38,404 nt of DNA from Bacteroidales bacterium (lineage in GTDB: Bacteria; Bacteroidota; Bacteroidia; Bacteroidales; UBA7960). The stretch covers positions 1 to 38,404 of the forward strand of contig SKSI01000017.1 of NCBI GenBank assembly GCA_007123065.1. The letters are read 5' to 3'. The notes below the pieces were generated by a model. That model was not told where the DNA came from and did not search any database. It saw only the letters and a list, made by a program, of their open reading frames with translations. The first letter of the stretch is position 1; the number at the start of each line of letters is the position of its first letter. A program made the position numbers and the translations under genes. Shown here one piece after another: positions 1-8,754 of this stretch.

Positions 1-1286
1 ATGCTGGTTGCGCCAATTCCCCGTGCAGGAAAATTCACGGTGCGCAAAAAGGCATCTTCATCCAGAGGGTTGATCACAAGCCGGAAATAGGCGAGAAGGT
101 CTTTGATTTCCTTACGTTGATAAAAGGATACACTGCCATAGATTCTGTATGGGATATTGAGTCGTCGCAAGGCTTCTTCCATAGCCCTGGATTGTGCATT
201 GGTGCGGTACAGTACAGCAAATGCCGAGTTTGGAAGTTTTTGATGCTGAATCATTTCAAAAATCCGGCTGGCAACCCATCCTGCTTCTTCCCCATCTGTT
301 GCAGTATTTATGATGTGTAGTTTTTCTCCCGATCCATTGCTTGTCCAGATTTTTTTATGGATCTGGTTTTTGTTGTGCGCGATGAGGCTGTTTGCTACAT
401 CAACAATATACCCTGTTGAACGATAGTTCTGTTCCAGTTTAAAGATTTGATAGTCAGGATAATCTTTTTTGAAATTCAGGATGTTCTGTATATTGGCTCC
501 CCTGAAGGCGTAGATGCTTTGTGCATCGTCACCCACCACGCAGATGTTTTCGTTGTTGGCAGCCAGTTTTTTGACTATCAGGTATTGGGCAAAATTGGTG
601 TCCTGGTATTCATCCACCAGGATGTATTCAAAACGTTGCTGGTATTTGTAAAGTACTTCCGGGAAGTCTCGCAGCAATACGTTGGTATTGAAAAGCAGGT
701 CATCGAAGTCCATCGCTGAAGCCTTCCGGAGCTTTTGCTGGTAAAGACTGTAGATCAGTCCCAGTTTGGATTTGTTGCTTTGGGTGTCATGACTCTGGAT
801 CTCGGGGTCTTCATTGTAATCAGCGGCAGAAATCAGGTTGTTTTTCGCATTGGAAATGCGGTTCAGGACAAACCCCGGGGCATAGGTTTTATCATCCAGA
901 TTTTGTTCTTTAAGAATTTTCTTGATTACCCGCTTTGAATCTTCTGTGTCATATATGGTAAACTGGGAAGGATAATCAAGCTTTTCGGCTTCAACCCTCA
1001 ATATCCTGGCAAATATACTGTGAAAGGTTCCCATCCACAGACTTTTGGCCTTTGAAGGATCGATAAGTCCGGCAACCCGCTCGCGCATCTCGCGTGCCGC
1101 CTTATTGGTAAATGTCAGAGCAAGAATCCGGAATGGTGATACCCCCTGATGTAACAAATAGGCTACCCTGTAAGTCAATACCCTTGTTTTGCCACTGCCG
1201 GCACCGGCGATGACCATTACGGGTCCTTGTGTTGTTTGCACAGCCTGTTGCTGTGGTTCGTTAAGCTCTTTAATAAAATCAACCAT
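1..1286 (-). CDS. UvrD/PcrA/Rep-family ATP-dependent DNA helicase, C-terminus cut by window edge
   Basis: Superfamily 1A 3'-5' DNA helicase used in repair and in clearing stalled replication. The reverse strand gives 428 uninterrupted codons from the ATG at 1286 and runs off the left edge. Visible motifs are Walker A GAGSGKT (28-34), motif Ia LTFTNKAAREM (58-68), Walker B VDEYQD (224-229), motif III GDDAQSIYAFRGA (252-264), QNYRST (286-291), and YRTNAQSR (360-367). Full-length relatives are about 720-780 residues, so the 2B domain and motifs V-VI lie outside. The start sits directly before the conserved N-terminal Q-motif region (LNEPQQQAV), as in PcrA. A phylum-type promoter lies about 40 nt upstream. 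UvrD and PcrA cannot be told apart from this part. Several antisense open frames here are shadows. Confidence 0.95.
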   Translation of the reverse strand, partial: MVDFIKELNEPQQQAVQTTQGPVMVIAGAGSGKTRVLTYRVAYLLHQGVSPFRILALTFTNKAAREMRERVAGLIDPSKAKSLWMGTFHSIFARILRVEAEKLDYPSQFTIYDTEDSKRVIKKILKEQNLDDKTYAPGFVLNRISNAKNNLISAADYNEDPEIQSHDTQSNKSKLGLIYSLYQQKLRKASAMDFDDLLFNTNVLLRDFPEVLYKYQQRFEYILVDEYQDTNFAQYLIVKKLAANNENICVVGDDAQSIYAFRGANIQNILNFKKDYPDYQIFKLEQNYRSTGYIVDVANSLIAHNKNQIHKKIWTSNGSGEKLHIINTATDGEEAGWVASRIFEMIQHQKLPNSAFAVLYRTNAQSRAMEEALRRLNIPYRIYGSVSFYQRKEIKDLLAYFRLVINPLDEDAFLRTVNFPARGIGATS

Positions 1287-1327
1287 ACCCGGGTTTTGTT
1301 AAAAAACGCCTCCGTAATGAAGCGCTG

Positions 1328-1359
1328 CAAAGATAAGAAACACCTGACACATTCAACAA
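1328..1359 (-). promoter_or_regulatory. Bacteroidetes-type promoter of the helicase gene
   Basis: On the minus strand TATCTTTG (1335-1328) matches the -7 consensus TAnnTTTG. CTTG (1360-1357) stands as a -33 element, separated from it by 21 nt. Transcription would start near 1322 and leave a leader of about 35 nt before the ATG. Confidence 0.6.
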
Positions 1360-1463
1360 GCTTATCCCGACAATTGGAAGCAACTTCTTCCTTTCTGATG
1401 TCTTAAATAGTTTGTATATTTATCGCGCAATCACATAATTTCTAAACCTTTTATAAAAACTTT

Positions 1464-2564
1464 ATGAAATCATTATTTTTGAAGACCATCCGGATAATAG
1501 CTCTGCTTGGGGCACTCACCTTTACTGTGAATGCACCGGCTCAGGTTCCCAACGAACAACTTATCAGAAACCAGGAGGCCATTCTGGAGCACCTGGGCGA
1601 CCTTCGTTACCGCTTTGATGTACTGGAAAAGGCGATTGACGACATTATGTGGCACAAAGTGGTTGGAGACGTTGCTTATATTGACAAACTTTTTATGGCA
1701 GGGCCACCACCGCGGGGTGCGGAACAGGCAACAACACTGGCCGGTTCAAACCCCATTAAGTTTTGGACTTATGTGTTTATCCCTAAGGATATTGACCCTT
1801 CTAAGAAGTATCCTTTGCTTGTTTTTCCACATGGTGGTGTTCACGGTGATTTCAATACTTACTATACACATATCATACGCGAATTGATGGCTCAGCAATA
1901 TATAGTGGTAGCGCCTGAGTACAGGGGCAGCACGGGCTATGGGAAAAGACACCATAAGCTCATCGATTATGGTGGTTTGGAAAATGATGACAGCCACGAA
2001 AGTATGCTGATGATGCTCGAGAATTATGATATTGTTGACTCTCGCAGAGTAGGACTGATAGGTTGGAGCCATGGCGGCATGATCTCGCTGATGACCGCCT
2101 TTGAGCATCCGCGTGATTATAAGGCTGTGTTTGCAGGTGTGCCCGTAAGTGATCTGGTGGCCAGGATGGGTTATAAACGCCCGGCCTATGAAATCGACTG
2201 GTTTGCAGCAGATCATCATATCGGACAGATGGTGCATGAAAACATTGATGAGTACCGCCGTCGTTCGCCGGTATACCATGCACACAAACTAAATACCCCC
2301 CTTTTGATTCACACCAATACCATCGATGAAGATGTGCATGTGCTTGAGGTTCAAAACCTTATCAATACATTAAAAGCGCACAACAAGGATTTCGAATACC
2401 GGATTTACGAAGACATCCCGGGTGGACATTCTTTTGACCGGATGGATCACCGGCAAGGCAGGGACATCCGTTTTGAGATCTATAAGTTTCTTGAAAAACA
2501 CCTGAATCCACCCAGACCATTCCGTAATGCAAAAGAGATGGAACGGGCTGCTTACAGATTTTAA
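1464..2564 (+). CDS. Secreted alpha/beta hydrolase, S9 (prolyl oligopeptidase-like) family
   Basis: Serine hydrolase of the S9 peptidase fold, 366 aa, probably exported. An N-terminal signal peptide is seen (K/R-containing start, hydrophobic stretch IIALLGALTFTV, likely cut after NAPA near residue 26). The catalytic triad is readable: nucleophile Ser202 in GWSHGG (200-205), acid Asp288 in TIDEDVH, and His322 in GGHSF. The oxyanion-loop region FPHGGVHG lies near 120-127. S9 peptidases usually carry a large N-terminal beta-propeller that gates access. Here only about 75 residues, including a possible coiled coil, precede the hydrolase domain, so propeller-type size selection is absent. Substrate is unknown; peptidase or esterase are both possible. 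It is alone between the divergent helicase and the ribosomal cluster. Confidence 0.85.
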   Translation: MKSLFLKTIRIIALLGALTFTVNAPAQVPNEQLIRNQEAILEHLGDLRYRFDVLEKAIDDIMWHKVVGDVAYIDKLFMAGPPPRGAEQATTLAGSNPIKFWTYVFIPKDIDPSKKYPLLVFPHGGVHGDFNTYYTHIIRELMAQQYIVVAPEYRGSTGYGKRHHKLIDYGGLENDDSHESMLMMLENYDIVDSRRVGLIGWSHGGMISLMTAFEHPRDYKAVFAGVPVSDLVARMGYKRPAYEIDWFAADHHIGQMVHENIDEYRRRSPVYHAHKLNTPLLIHTNTIDEDVHVLEVQNLINTLKAHNKDFEYRIYEDIPGGHSFDRMDHRQGRDIRFEIYKFLEKHLNPPRPFRNAKEMERAAYRF

Positions 2565-2649
2565 TTCGTAGCCCGCTGCCGGCCAGGACCAGGCCAATGC
2601 TGTTGTTTGGTTGGTTCTTGTCTGGGGTTTAGCGTTTAGAAAACACACC

Positions 2650-2697
2650 ACCAATCAACCAATCAGCCAATCAACCAATCAACCAATCAACCAATCA
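2650..2697 (+). repeat. Six-copy 8-bp tandem repeat, unit RCCAATCA
   Basis: Copies begin at 2650, 2658, 2666, 2674, 2682 and 2690. Five read ACCAATCA, the third reads GCCAATCA, and a partial GCC follows at 2698-2700. It lies in non-coding DNA about 270 bp upstream of rpsL. The 8-bp unit is not a multiple of three, which suits a non-coding microsatellite prone to slippage. Confidence 0.9.
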
Positions 2698-2817
2698 GCC
2701 TTAACCTTAACCTTAATTCCCGGAATTTCCTTACCTTTGTGCCCCTGAAAATGGGGATATACTTTGTTTGCCGGCAAAGAAAAATCTTTGTGCAGGAGAA
2801 ATTATTTGTAAAACTAT

Positions 2818-2848
2818 ATTGGTTTTAAAAAAATAACTTCTACCTTTG
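2818..2848 (+). promoter_or_regulatory. Probable main promoter of the ribosomal protein cluster
   Basis: TACCTTTG (2841-2848) matches TAnnTTTG. ATTG (2818-2821) sits 19 nt upstream as the -33 element. The predicted start near 2855 leaves a leader of about 65 nt before rpsL. Confidence 0.6.
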
Positions 2849-2921
2849 CACTCCCAAAAAAATAGATTGAAATAAATTAATTGAATAAAAGCGAAGTTTT
2901 TACATTAATTGAGATTGAAAT

Positions 2922-3302
2922 ATGCCAACAATTCAGCAATTGGTTCGCAAGGGGCGCAAGAAAGTGACTTATAAAAGCAAGTCCCCCGCTCTGGATTCTT
3001 GTCCTCAGCGCCGTGGTGTTTGTGTTCGTGTTTACACCACCACGCCCAAAAAACCGAATTCTGCGATGCGCAAGGTAGCCAGGGTAAGGCTTACCAACGG
3101 TAAAGAAGTGAATGCTTACATCCCGGGAGAAGGACACAACCTTCAGGAGCACTCTATAGTATTGATCCGGGGAGGCAGGGTAAAGGATCTGCCCGGTGTT
3201 CGTTATCACATCATTCGTGGTGCTTTGGATACCAGTGGAGTAGAGGGGCGTAACCAGCGCAGGTCAAAATATGGAACCAAAAAGCCGAAGGCGAAAAACT
3301 AA
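2922..3302 (+). CDS. rpsL: 30S ribosomal protein S12
   Basis: Decoding-centre protein of the small subunit, 126 aa, the usual length. The signature TTPKKPNSAMRK (40-51) and the loop RGGRVKDLPGVRYH (83-96) are intact. The lysines and proline whose changes give streptomycin resistance in E. coli are the wild-type residues, as is the aspartate that is methylthiolated in many bacteria. It is the first gene of the joined str-S10-spc-alpha cluster. The ATG at 2922 follows an A/T-rich leader with no Shine-Dalgarno sequence, normal in this phylum. Confidence 0.98.
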   Translation: MPTIQQLVRKGRKKVTYKSKSPALDSCPQRRGVCVRVYTTTPKKPNSAMRKVARVRLTNGKEVNAYIPGEGHNLQEHSIVLIRGGRVKDLPGVRYHIIRGALDTSGVEGRNQRRSKYGTKKPKAKN

Positions 3303-3336
3303 ATAAGAAGCACTTTATACATTATTATATAGTACC

Positions 3337-3807
3337 ATGAGAAAGTCGAAACCAAAAAAGCGCATTTTGCTTCCTGACCCCAGATTTAATGATACTTTGG
3401 TGACTCGCTTCGTAAACAATTTGATGCTGAGAGGAAAAAAGAACCTTGCTTACACCATTTTTTACGATGCAATGGATATTGTTACTGAAAAGGTGAATGA
3501 CGAAGACTGCCTTGAGGTGTTTAAGAAAGCACTTGCGAATGTAACACCTGCTGTAGAGGTCCGTAGTCGCCGAATTGGTGGTGCAACCTTTCAGATCCCA
3601 TCTGAAATTCGTCCTGACAGAAAGGTTTCAGTTGGCATAAAAAACATGATCAGCTTTGCTCGCAAACGTAATGAAAAAGGGATGGCTGGCAAGCTGGCCG
3701 GAGAAATAGTTGCTGCAAGCAAGGAAGAGGGTGGAGCTTATAAAAGAAAGGAAGATACCCACCGTATGGCGGATGCAAACAAAGCGTTCTCACATTTCAG
3801 ATTTTAA
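3337..3807 (+). CDS. rpsG: 30S ribosomal protein S7
   Basis: Primary 16S rRNA-binding protein that organises the head of the 30S subunit and lines the exit site, 156 aa, full length. The N-terminal basic segment followed by LLPDPRFND and the helical SRRIGGATFQIPSEI region (about 86-100) are typical. It follows rpsL after 34 nt. In E. coli S7 represses its operon through the longer rpsL-rpsG spacer of about 100 nt; the space here is too short for that structure, so that control is probably absent. Confidence 0.98.
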   Translation: MRKSKPKKRILLPDPRFNDTLVTRFVNNLMLRGKKNLAYTIFYDAMDIVTEKVNDEDCLEVFKKALANVTPAVEVRSRRIGGATFQIPSEIRPDRKVSVGIKNMISFARKRNEKGMAGKLAGEIVAASKEEGGAYKRKEDTHRMADANKAFSHFRF

Positions 3808-3826
3808 AAAAAGCAATTGTTAATTA

Positions 3827-5926
3827 ATGGCCAGAGATCTCAAATACACGCGCAACATCGGCATTATGGCGCATATCGACGCAGGTAAGACTACAACTAC
3901 CGAGCGGGTATTGTTCTATACCGGTGTAAACCATCGTCTGGGTGAAACCCATGATGGTTCTGCGACCATGGACTGGATGGTTCAGGAGCAGGAGCGAGGT
4001 ATTACGATCACTTCGGCTGCAACAACTACTTTCTGGAGTTTTAATGAAAAGCAATATAAGGTAAACATCATTGATACGCCCGGACACGTTGATTTTACTG
4101 TTGAGGTGGAACGCAGTCTGCGTGTGCTTGATGGTGCCATTGCACTGTTCTGTGCCGTCGGTGGCGTTGAACCACAATCTGAAACGGTTTGGAGACAGGC
4201 GGACAAGTATAAAGTACCCCGCATCAGTTTTGTCAATAAAATGGATCGGGCCGGTGCCGACTTTTTTAATGTAGTGGAGAAAATCCGCGAACGTTTGGGT
4301 ATGAATGCTGTGCCTTTGCAAATTCCGATCGGAGAAGAAGAGGAGTTCAAAGGTATTATTGACCTGATCACGAACAGGGCATATATTTGGGAAGACCAGA
4401 GTCTTGGTACAGTATTTGTCGAAATACCTATTCCTGATGAGCTGGTTGAAACCGTTGCAACGTATAGAACCAAACTGGTTGAAGGATGTGCTGAAGAGAG
4501 TGAAGAACTGCTTGAGAAATTTATGGATGATCCGGATTCCATTTCTGAAGAGGAAATGACAGCTATCATTCGCAAGGCCACAATTGACCGTCGCATTACA
4601 CCGGTACTTTGTGGCTCTGCATTTAAAAATAAAGGCATTCAGTCGTTGCTGGATGCCGTGATCAAATTTTTGCCTTCTCCTCTTGATGTGGAGGCGATTG
4701 AAGGCATTCACCCCAAAACAGAAAAATCCATTATACGTAAGGCCGATGCAAATGAACCTTTTGCTGCATTGGCCTTTAAAATTGCCAACGATCCTTATGT
4801 GGGCAGGCTTTGCTTCTTCAGGGTCTACAGTGGCACCCTGAATGCGGGTTCCTATATATACAATGCATCGACCAACAAAAAAGAACGCATTTCCCGTATT
4901 CTGCAGATGCATGCAAACAAGCAAAACCCGATTGAGAAAATTGAAGCCGGAGACATTGGAGCAGCCGTTGGATTTAAAAACATTCATACCGGAGACTCTC
5001 TCTGCGACGAAAAGCACCCGGTGATACTGGAGTCGATGACTTTCCCTGAACCTGTTATCAGCGTTGCCATTGAGCCCAAAACTCAGGCAGATCTTGATAA
5101 ACTCAATCTTGCCCTTCTGAAATTATCCGAAGAGGATCCTACTTTTGTAGTACGAACCGATCCTGACAGTGGCCAAACCATCATCAGTGGTATGGGTGAG
5201 TTGCACCTGGAAATTCTGTTAGACAGATTAAGCAGGGAGTTCAGAGTGGAAGCCAATCAGGGAGCTCCGCAGGTGGCTTATAAGGAAGCCATCACTTCTG
5301 TTGTGAAACACAGAGAGGTTTACAAAAAACAAACCGGTGGCAAAGGAAAATTTGCCGATATTATTTTTGAGATCGGACCGGCTGATGAAGGTGTTGTGGG
5401 TTTGCAATTTATTGATGAAGTAAAGGGTGGCAATATACCTAAAGAATATATTCCTTCCATAGAGAAGGGCTTTAAGGCTGCGATGCAAAATGGGGTTATG
5501 GCCGGTTTCCCGCTTGAAAGTCTGAAAGTACGACTTATTGATGGTTCTTATCACAATGTGGATTCCGACTCTCTTTCCTTTGAGCTGGCTGCAAAGATTG
5601 CGTTTAAAGCTGCGTGTAAAAAAGCGTCAACTGTGCTTCTTGAGCCAGTTATGAAGCTTGAAGTTATCACTCCGGAAGAATACCTGGGTGATGTTGTTGG
5701 GGACATCAACCGTCGCCGCGGACAAATGAACAGCGTGTCTGCAAGGATTAACCTTCAGGTTATTCATGCTCAAGTGCCTCTGGCGGAGATGTTTGGTTAT
5801 GTGACAGCTTTGCGGACGCTGACAAGCGGACGGGCGACATCCACAATGGAATTCAGTCATTTTCAGGAAGCACCTAAGAATATATCTGATGAATTGATTT
5901 ATAAACTATATGGAGTTAAATCCTAA
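3827..5926 (+). CDS. fusA: Translation elongation factor G
   Basis: GTPase that drives translocation of tRNA and mRNA on the ribosome and, with RRF, ribosome recycling; 699 aa, normal size. GTP-binding motifs are intact: P-loop AHIDAGKT (15-22), switch I RGITI (57-61), DTPGH (83-87), NKMD (137-140), and GSAF in the G5 region. Domains II-V follow without interruption. Its start lies 19 nt after rpsG. In E. coli tufA comes next, but here rpsJ follows directly after 26 nt. A 397-codon open frame on the opposite strand (3824-5017) is a shadow of the conserved sense codons. Confidence 0.98.
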   Translation: MARDLKYTRNIGIMAHIDAGKTTTTERVLFYTGVNHRLGETHDGSATMDWMVQEQERGITITSAATTTFWSFNEKQYKVNIIDTPGHVDFTVEVERSLRVLDGAIALFCAVGGVEPQSETVWRQADKYKVPRISFVNKMDRAGADFFNVVEKIRERLGMNAVPLQIPIGEEEEFKGIIDLITNRAYIWEDQSLGTVFVEIPIPDELVETVATYRTKLVEGCAEESEELLEKFMDDPDSISEEEMTAIIRKATIDRRITPVLCGSAFKNKGIQSLLDAVIKFLPSPLDVEAIEGIHPKTEKSIIRKADANEPFAALAFKIANDPYVGRLCFFRVYSGTLNAGSYIYNASTNKKERISRILQMHANKQNPIEKIEAGDIGAAVGFKNIHTGDSLCDEKHPVILESMTFPEPVISVAIEPKTQADLDKLNLALLKLSEEDPTFVVRTDPDSGQTIISGMGELHLEILLDRLSREFRVEANQGAPQVAYKEAITSVVKHREVYKKQTGGKGKFADIIFEIGPADEGVVGLQFIDEVKGGNIPKEYIPSIEKGFKAAMQNGVMAGFPLESLKVRLIDGSYHNVDSDSLSFELAAKIAFKAACKKASTVLLEPVMKLEVITPEEYLGDVVGDINRRRGQMNSVSARINLQVIHAQVPLAEMFGYVTALRTLTSGRATSTMEFSHFQEAPKNISDELIYKLYGVKS

Positions 5927-5952
5927 AGCAAACATAATTAAATAGTTGAGCC

Positions 5953-6258
5953 GTGAGTCATAGAATTCGAATCAAGTTAAAATCATACGATTACAATCTC
6001 GTAGACAAGTCTGCCGAGAAAATCGTTAAAACAGTAAAGACAACCGGAGCAGTAGTTAACGGACCAATTCCGTTGCCTACTAACAAAAGGATCTTTACCG
6101 TTCTGCGGTCACCCTTTGTCAACAAGAAGTCAAGGGAACAATTTCAGCTTTGCTCATACAAGCGGTTGTTGGATATTTATTCATCTTCATCCAAAACAGT
6201 TGATGCCTTGATGAAGCTTGAGTTGCCCAGTGGTGTAGAAGTTGAGATAAAGGTGTAA
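5953..6258 (+). CDS. rpsJ: 30S ribosomal protein S10 (GTG start)
   Basis: Small-subunit head protein, also the NusE partner of NusB in antitermination, 101 aa. The region GPIPLPTNKRIFTVLRSP (about 37-54) is the family hallmark. Initiation is at GTG (5953): the protein begins SHRIRIKLKSYD after the initiator, matching the family N-terminus, and no in-frame ATG precedes it. Only 26 nt separate it from fusA, so there is no room for the leader through which L4 controls the S10 operon in E. coli. Confidence 0.97.
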   Translation: MSHRIRIKLKSYDYNLVDKSAEKIVKTVKTTGAVVNGPIPLPTNKRIFTVLRSPFVNKKSREQFQLCSYKRLLDIYSSSSKTVDALMKLELPSGVEVEIKV

Positions 6259-6299
6259 GCAAATAAACCAGGAAAGCGTACAGATAAAAACGACAAAAA

Positions 6300-6929
6300 A
6301 TGTCAGGATTAATTGGAAAAAAAATAGGTATGACCAGCATATTTGATGCCTCTGGGAAGAATGTCCCATGCACGGTGATAGAAGCTGGTCCTTGTGTTGT
6401 TACGCAAATCAGAACGAAGGAGACGGATGGTTATGAAGCCATTCAGCTTGCTTTTGATGAACAAAAGGAAAGCAGGGTCAACAAGCCAATGAAAGGGCAT
6501 TTCGCCAAGGCCAAAACGACTCCCAAAAAGATTCTTGCAGAATTTACCCGTTTTGAAAAGGGACAACGCAAAGGGTTTGGTGAAGTGGTTCGGGCTGATA
6601 TATTTATCGAAGGAGAGTATATTGATGTCGTAGGAACCAGCAAGGGGAAAGGTTTTCAGGGTGTTGTGAAGCGCCACGGCTTTGCAGGCGTGGGTCAGGC
6701 AACCCATGGGCAGCATAACCGTTTGCGCGCTCCCGGCTCACTTGGTGCTTCTTCCTGGCCATCCAGAGTTTTCAAAGGAATGCGTATGGGTGGAAGAACC
6801 GGTGGCAATCGGGTTAAAATGATCAACCTTCAGATTATGAAGCTGGACCCTGAAAAGAATATTGTAGTTGTTAAAGGTTCTGTACCAGGACCAAATGGAT
6901 CATATTTAATTCTTGAGAGATGGAGTTAG
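6300..6929 (+). CDS. rplC: 50S ribosomal protein L3
   Basis: Early-assembly 23S rRNA-binding protein reaching toward the peptidyl transferase centre, 209 aa. The N-terminus GLIGKKIGMTSIF and the central loop with GFQGVVKRHGF, HGQHNRLRAPGS and GMRMGGRTG are typical bacterial L3. It begins 41 nt after rpsJ. Its last 10 nt overlap rplD in another frame, suggesting translational coupling. Confidence 0.98.
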   Translation: MSGLIGKKIGMTSIFDASGKNVPCTVIEAGPCVVTQIRTKETDGYEAIQLAFDEQKESRVNKPMKGHFAKAKTTPKKILAEFTRFEKGQRKGFGEVVRADIFIEGEYIDVVGTSKGKGFQGVVKRHGFAGVGQATHGQHNRLRAPGSLGASSWPSRVFKGMRMGGRTGGNRVKMINLQIMKLDPEKNIVVVKGSVPGPNGSYLILERWS

Positions 6930-7552
6930 CAGTATATAACATAGACGGAAGCAAAACATCTAAGACCGTATCCCTCGATGAGCAGGTATTTGGCATCAAA
7001 CCCAACGACCATGTGCTTTACCTGGCAGTGAAGCACCATTTGGCAAACAAACGTCAAGGTACGCACAGTACGAAAGGACGCAGCGAGGTAAAGGGAAGCA
7101 CCCGTAAGTTAAGGCGTCAGAAAGGTACCGGAGCTGCACGCATCGGTGATATCAAGTCACCTTTGCTGCGTGGTGGTGGTGTGGTGTTTGGACCAAAACC
7201 CCGTGATTATTCATTCAAACTGAATAAAAAAGTAAAAAGGCTGGCCAGAAAATCGGCGCTATCTTATAAGGTGAAGGATGAAAACCTGATGGTTCTTGAG
7301 GATTTTGCAATGGATGCTCCCGGAACGAAGAAATATCTTGAAATTCTGAAAAATTTCGATCTGGAGAACAAGAAAACCCTTATGGTTCTTCCGGAAGGTA
7401 ATCATATCATTCAGGTTTCCGCACGGAATTTGCCGAAGGCCAGGGTAGTTGCGGCTGAAAACCTCTTCACATACCAGATTTTATATGCTGAAAAGCTGCT
7501 GGTTTTAGAGAGTTCAATAGAGAAAATTCAGGAAGTTTTGCTTAAAAAGTAA
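6920..7552 (+). CDS. rplD: 50S ribosomal protein L4
   Basis: 23S rRNA-binding protein with a long loop lining the exit tunnel constriction, 210 aa. The loop segment KGSTRKLRRQKGTGAARIG followed by SPLLRGGGVVFGPKPRDYS is characteristic. The ATG at 6920 lies inside the end of rplC (10-nt overlap). L4 is the S10-operon repressor in enterobacteria, but no matching leader is present upstream of rpsJ, so that role should not be assumed. Confidence 0.98.
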   Translation: MELAVYNIDGSKTSKTVSLDEQVFGIKPNDHVLYLAVKHHLANKRQGTHSTKGRSEVKGSTRKLRRQKGTGAARIGDIKSPLLRGGGVVFGPKPRDYSFKLNKKVKRLARKSALSYKVKDENLMVLEDFAMDAPGTKKYLEILKNFDLENKKTLMVLPEGNHIIQVSARNLPKARVVAAENLFTYQILYAEKLLVLESSIEKIQEVLLKK

Positions 7553-7600
7553 AGTAGGATCATTGGTTGCATTGCTTGCAGCTGATAAATATAGACAACA

Positions 7601-7894
7601 ATGGAAGTTTTAATTAAGCCTCTTATAACCGAAAAGATGACTGCGGTAACTGAAAAGTTTCCAAACCGCTATGGATTCATCGTTAACAAGGCAGCTACGA
7701 AATCGCAGATTCGTCATGCCGTCGAGGAGATGTACGATGTAACGGTTACCTCGGTAAACACGATGGTTTATCTTGGTAAACTCAAGACGCGTTTCACTCG
7801 TACAGGTATTCAGTCTGGAAGGAAAAATAGTTTTAAAAAGGCCATCGTCACTTTAGGCGAGGGTCAGGCAATTGATTTTTACAGCAATATATAG
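7601..7894 (+). CDS. rplW: 50S ribosomal protein L23
   Basis: Protein at the tunnel exit rim that forms the docking site for trigger factor and SRP, 97 aa. The N-terminal IKPLITEKMT, the central NKAATKSQIRHAVEEMYDV and the basic loop before KKAIVTL are conserved. It is 48 nt after rplD and 6 nt before rplB. Its chaperone partner, trigger factor, is encoded later in this window (30659). Confidence 0.97.
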   Translation: MEVLIKPLITEKMTAVTEKFPNRYGFIVNKAATKSQIRHAVEEMYDVTVTSVNTMVYLGKLKTRFTRTGIQSGRKNSFKKAIVTLGEGQAIDFYSNI

Positions 7895-7900
7895 AGATTC

Positions 7901-8725
7901 ATGGCTTTAAGAAAATTTAAACCCACAACACCCGGGCAACGCAACAAGATCATAAGTGCTTTTGATGACGTTACGACTTCAAAACCAGAGAAGAGTCTTG
8001 TTACTGGAAAGCACAAGAGCGGGGGTAGAAACAACAGAGGTAAAATGACCATGCGTTATATTGGTGGAGGCCATAAGCGCAGTTACCGTATTATTGATTT
8101 TAAACGCGACAAGGATGGTATTCCTGCCACGGTAAAAACCATTGAGTATGATCCGAACAGATCTGCCCGGATAGCATTGCTTTTTTATGCTGATGGTGAG
8201 AAGCGCTACATTATAGCACCGAATGGTCTTAAGGTTGGTGCAACCGTACTTTCCGGAGAAAAAGCTACTCCGGATGTTGGCAATACTCTGTTTTTGCGTG
8301 ACATTCCGCTTGGTAGTATTGTTCACAGCATTGAACTGAAGCCCGGGCAGGGAGCCAAAATGGCCCGTAGTGCCGGCACCTATGCCCAGCTTACATCGCG
8401 GGAAGGGAAATATGCTTCACTGAAGCTTCCCTCTGGTGAGATCCGTATGGTACTGATTACCTGTAAGGCAACCATTGGTGGAACTTCTAATCCTGACCAC
8501 ATGCACGAAGTGTCTGGTAAGGCAGGAAGAAGCCGTTGGCTTGGTCGTCGTCCGCGAACCCGTCCCGTGGTTATGAACCCGGTGGATCACCCAATGGGTG
8601 GTGGAGAAGGTCGTGCCTCCGGTGGACATCCGCGCAGCCGCAAGGGATTACCTGCAAAAGGTTATAAAACCCGTAACAGGAAGAAAGCTTCCAACAGGCT
8701 CATCGTTGAAAGAAGAAAGAAATAA
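7901..8725 (+). CDS. rplB: 50S ribosomal protein L2
   Basis: Highly conserved protein needed for subunit association and peptidyl transferase activity, 274 aa, full length. The C-terminal segment NPVDHPMGGGEGRASGG carries the conserved histidine near the active centre, followed by the basic tail. Six nt separate it from rplW. The N-terminal SH3-like RNA-binding half (GGGHKRSYRIIDFKR, about 56-70) is also intact. Confidence 0.98.
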   Translation: MALRKFKPTTPGQRNKIISAFDDVTTSKPEKSLVTGKHKSGGRNNRGKMTMRYIGGGHKRSYRIIDFKRDKDGIPATVKTIEYDPNRSARIALLFYADGEKRYIIAPNGLKVGATVLSGEKATPDVGNTLFLRDIPLGSIVHSIELKPGQGAKMARSAGTYAQLTSREGKYASLKLPSGEIRMVLITCKATIGGTSNPDHMHEVSGKAGRSRWLGRRPRTRPVVMNPVDHPMGGGEGRASGGHPRSRKGLPAKGYKTRNRKKASNRLIVERRKK

Positions 8726-8754
8726 TCAATCGATAACACGAAAAACATATACAC

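Larger units (their letters stand above)
2565..2921. other. 357-nt non-coding region upstream of the ribosomal cluster
   Basis: No credible gene is seen. The region holds an 8-bp tandem repeat (2650-2697), a short TTAACC-type direct repeat (2701-2715), a -7-like TACCTTTG at 2732-2739 without a clear -33 box, and the probable rpsL promoter (2818-2848). The leader from about 2855 to 2921 is A/T-rich and contains two copies of ATTAATTGA. I see no intrinsic terminator for the hydrolase gene. Confidence 0.7.

Noticed and set aside
447..938. Plus-strand open frames of 90 and 67 codons near the left edge
   Set aside because: They lie opposite the helicase motifs, which give a clear continuous minus-strand protein.
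1746..2285. 179-codon antisense frame within the S9-like hydrolase
   Set aside because: The sense frame carries a signal peptide and a full catalytic triad; the antisense has no recognisable features.
2701..2715. TTAACC direct repeats resembling telomere repeats
   Set aside because: Only two units plus a partial; simple-sequence DNA beside the 8-bp array.
2732..2739. Second -7-like box TACCTTTG upstream of rpsL
   Set aside because: No -33 element at 19-21 nt; kept only as a note in the intergenic description.
3824..5017. 397-codon open frame antisense to fusA
   Set aside because: Complete overlap with the highly conserved EF-G reading frame, no recognisable domain, cysteine/phenylalanine/asparagine-rich translation typical of a shadow frame.
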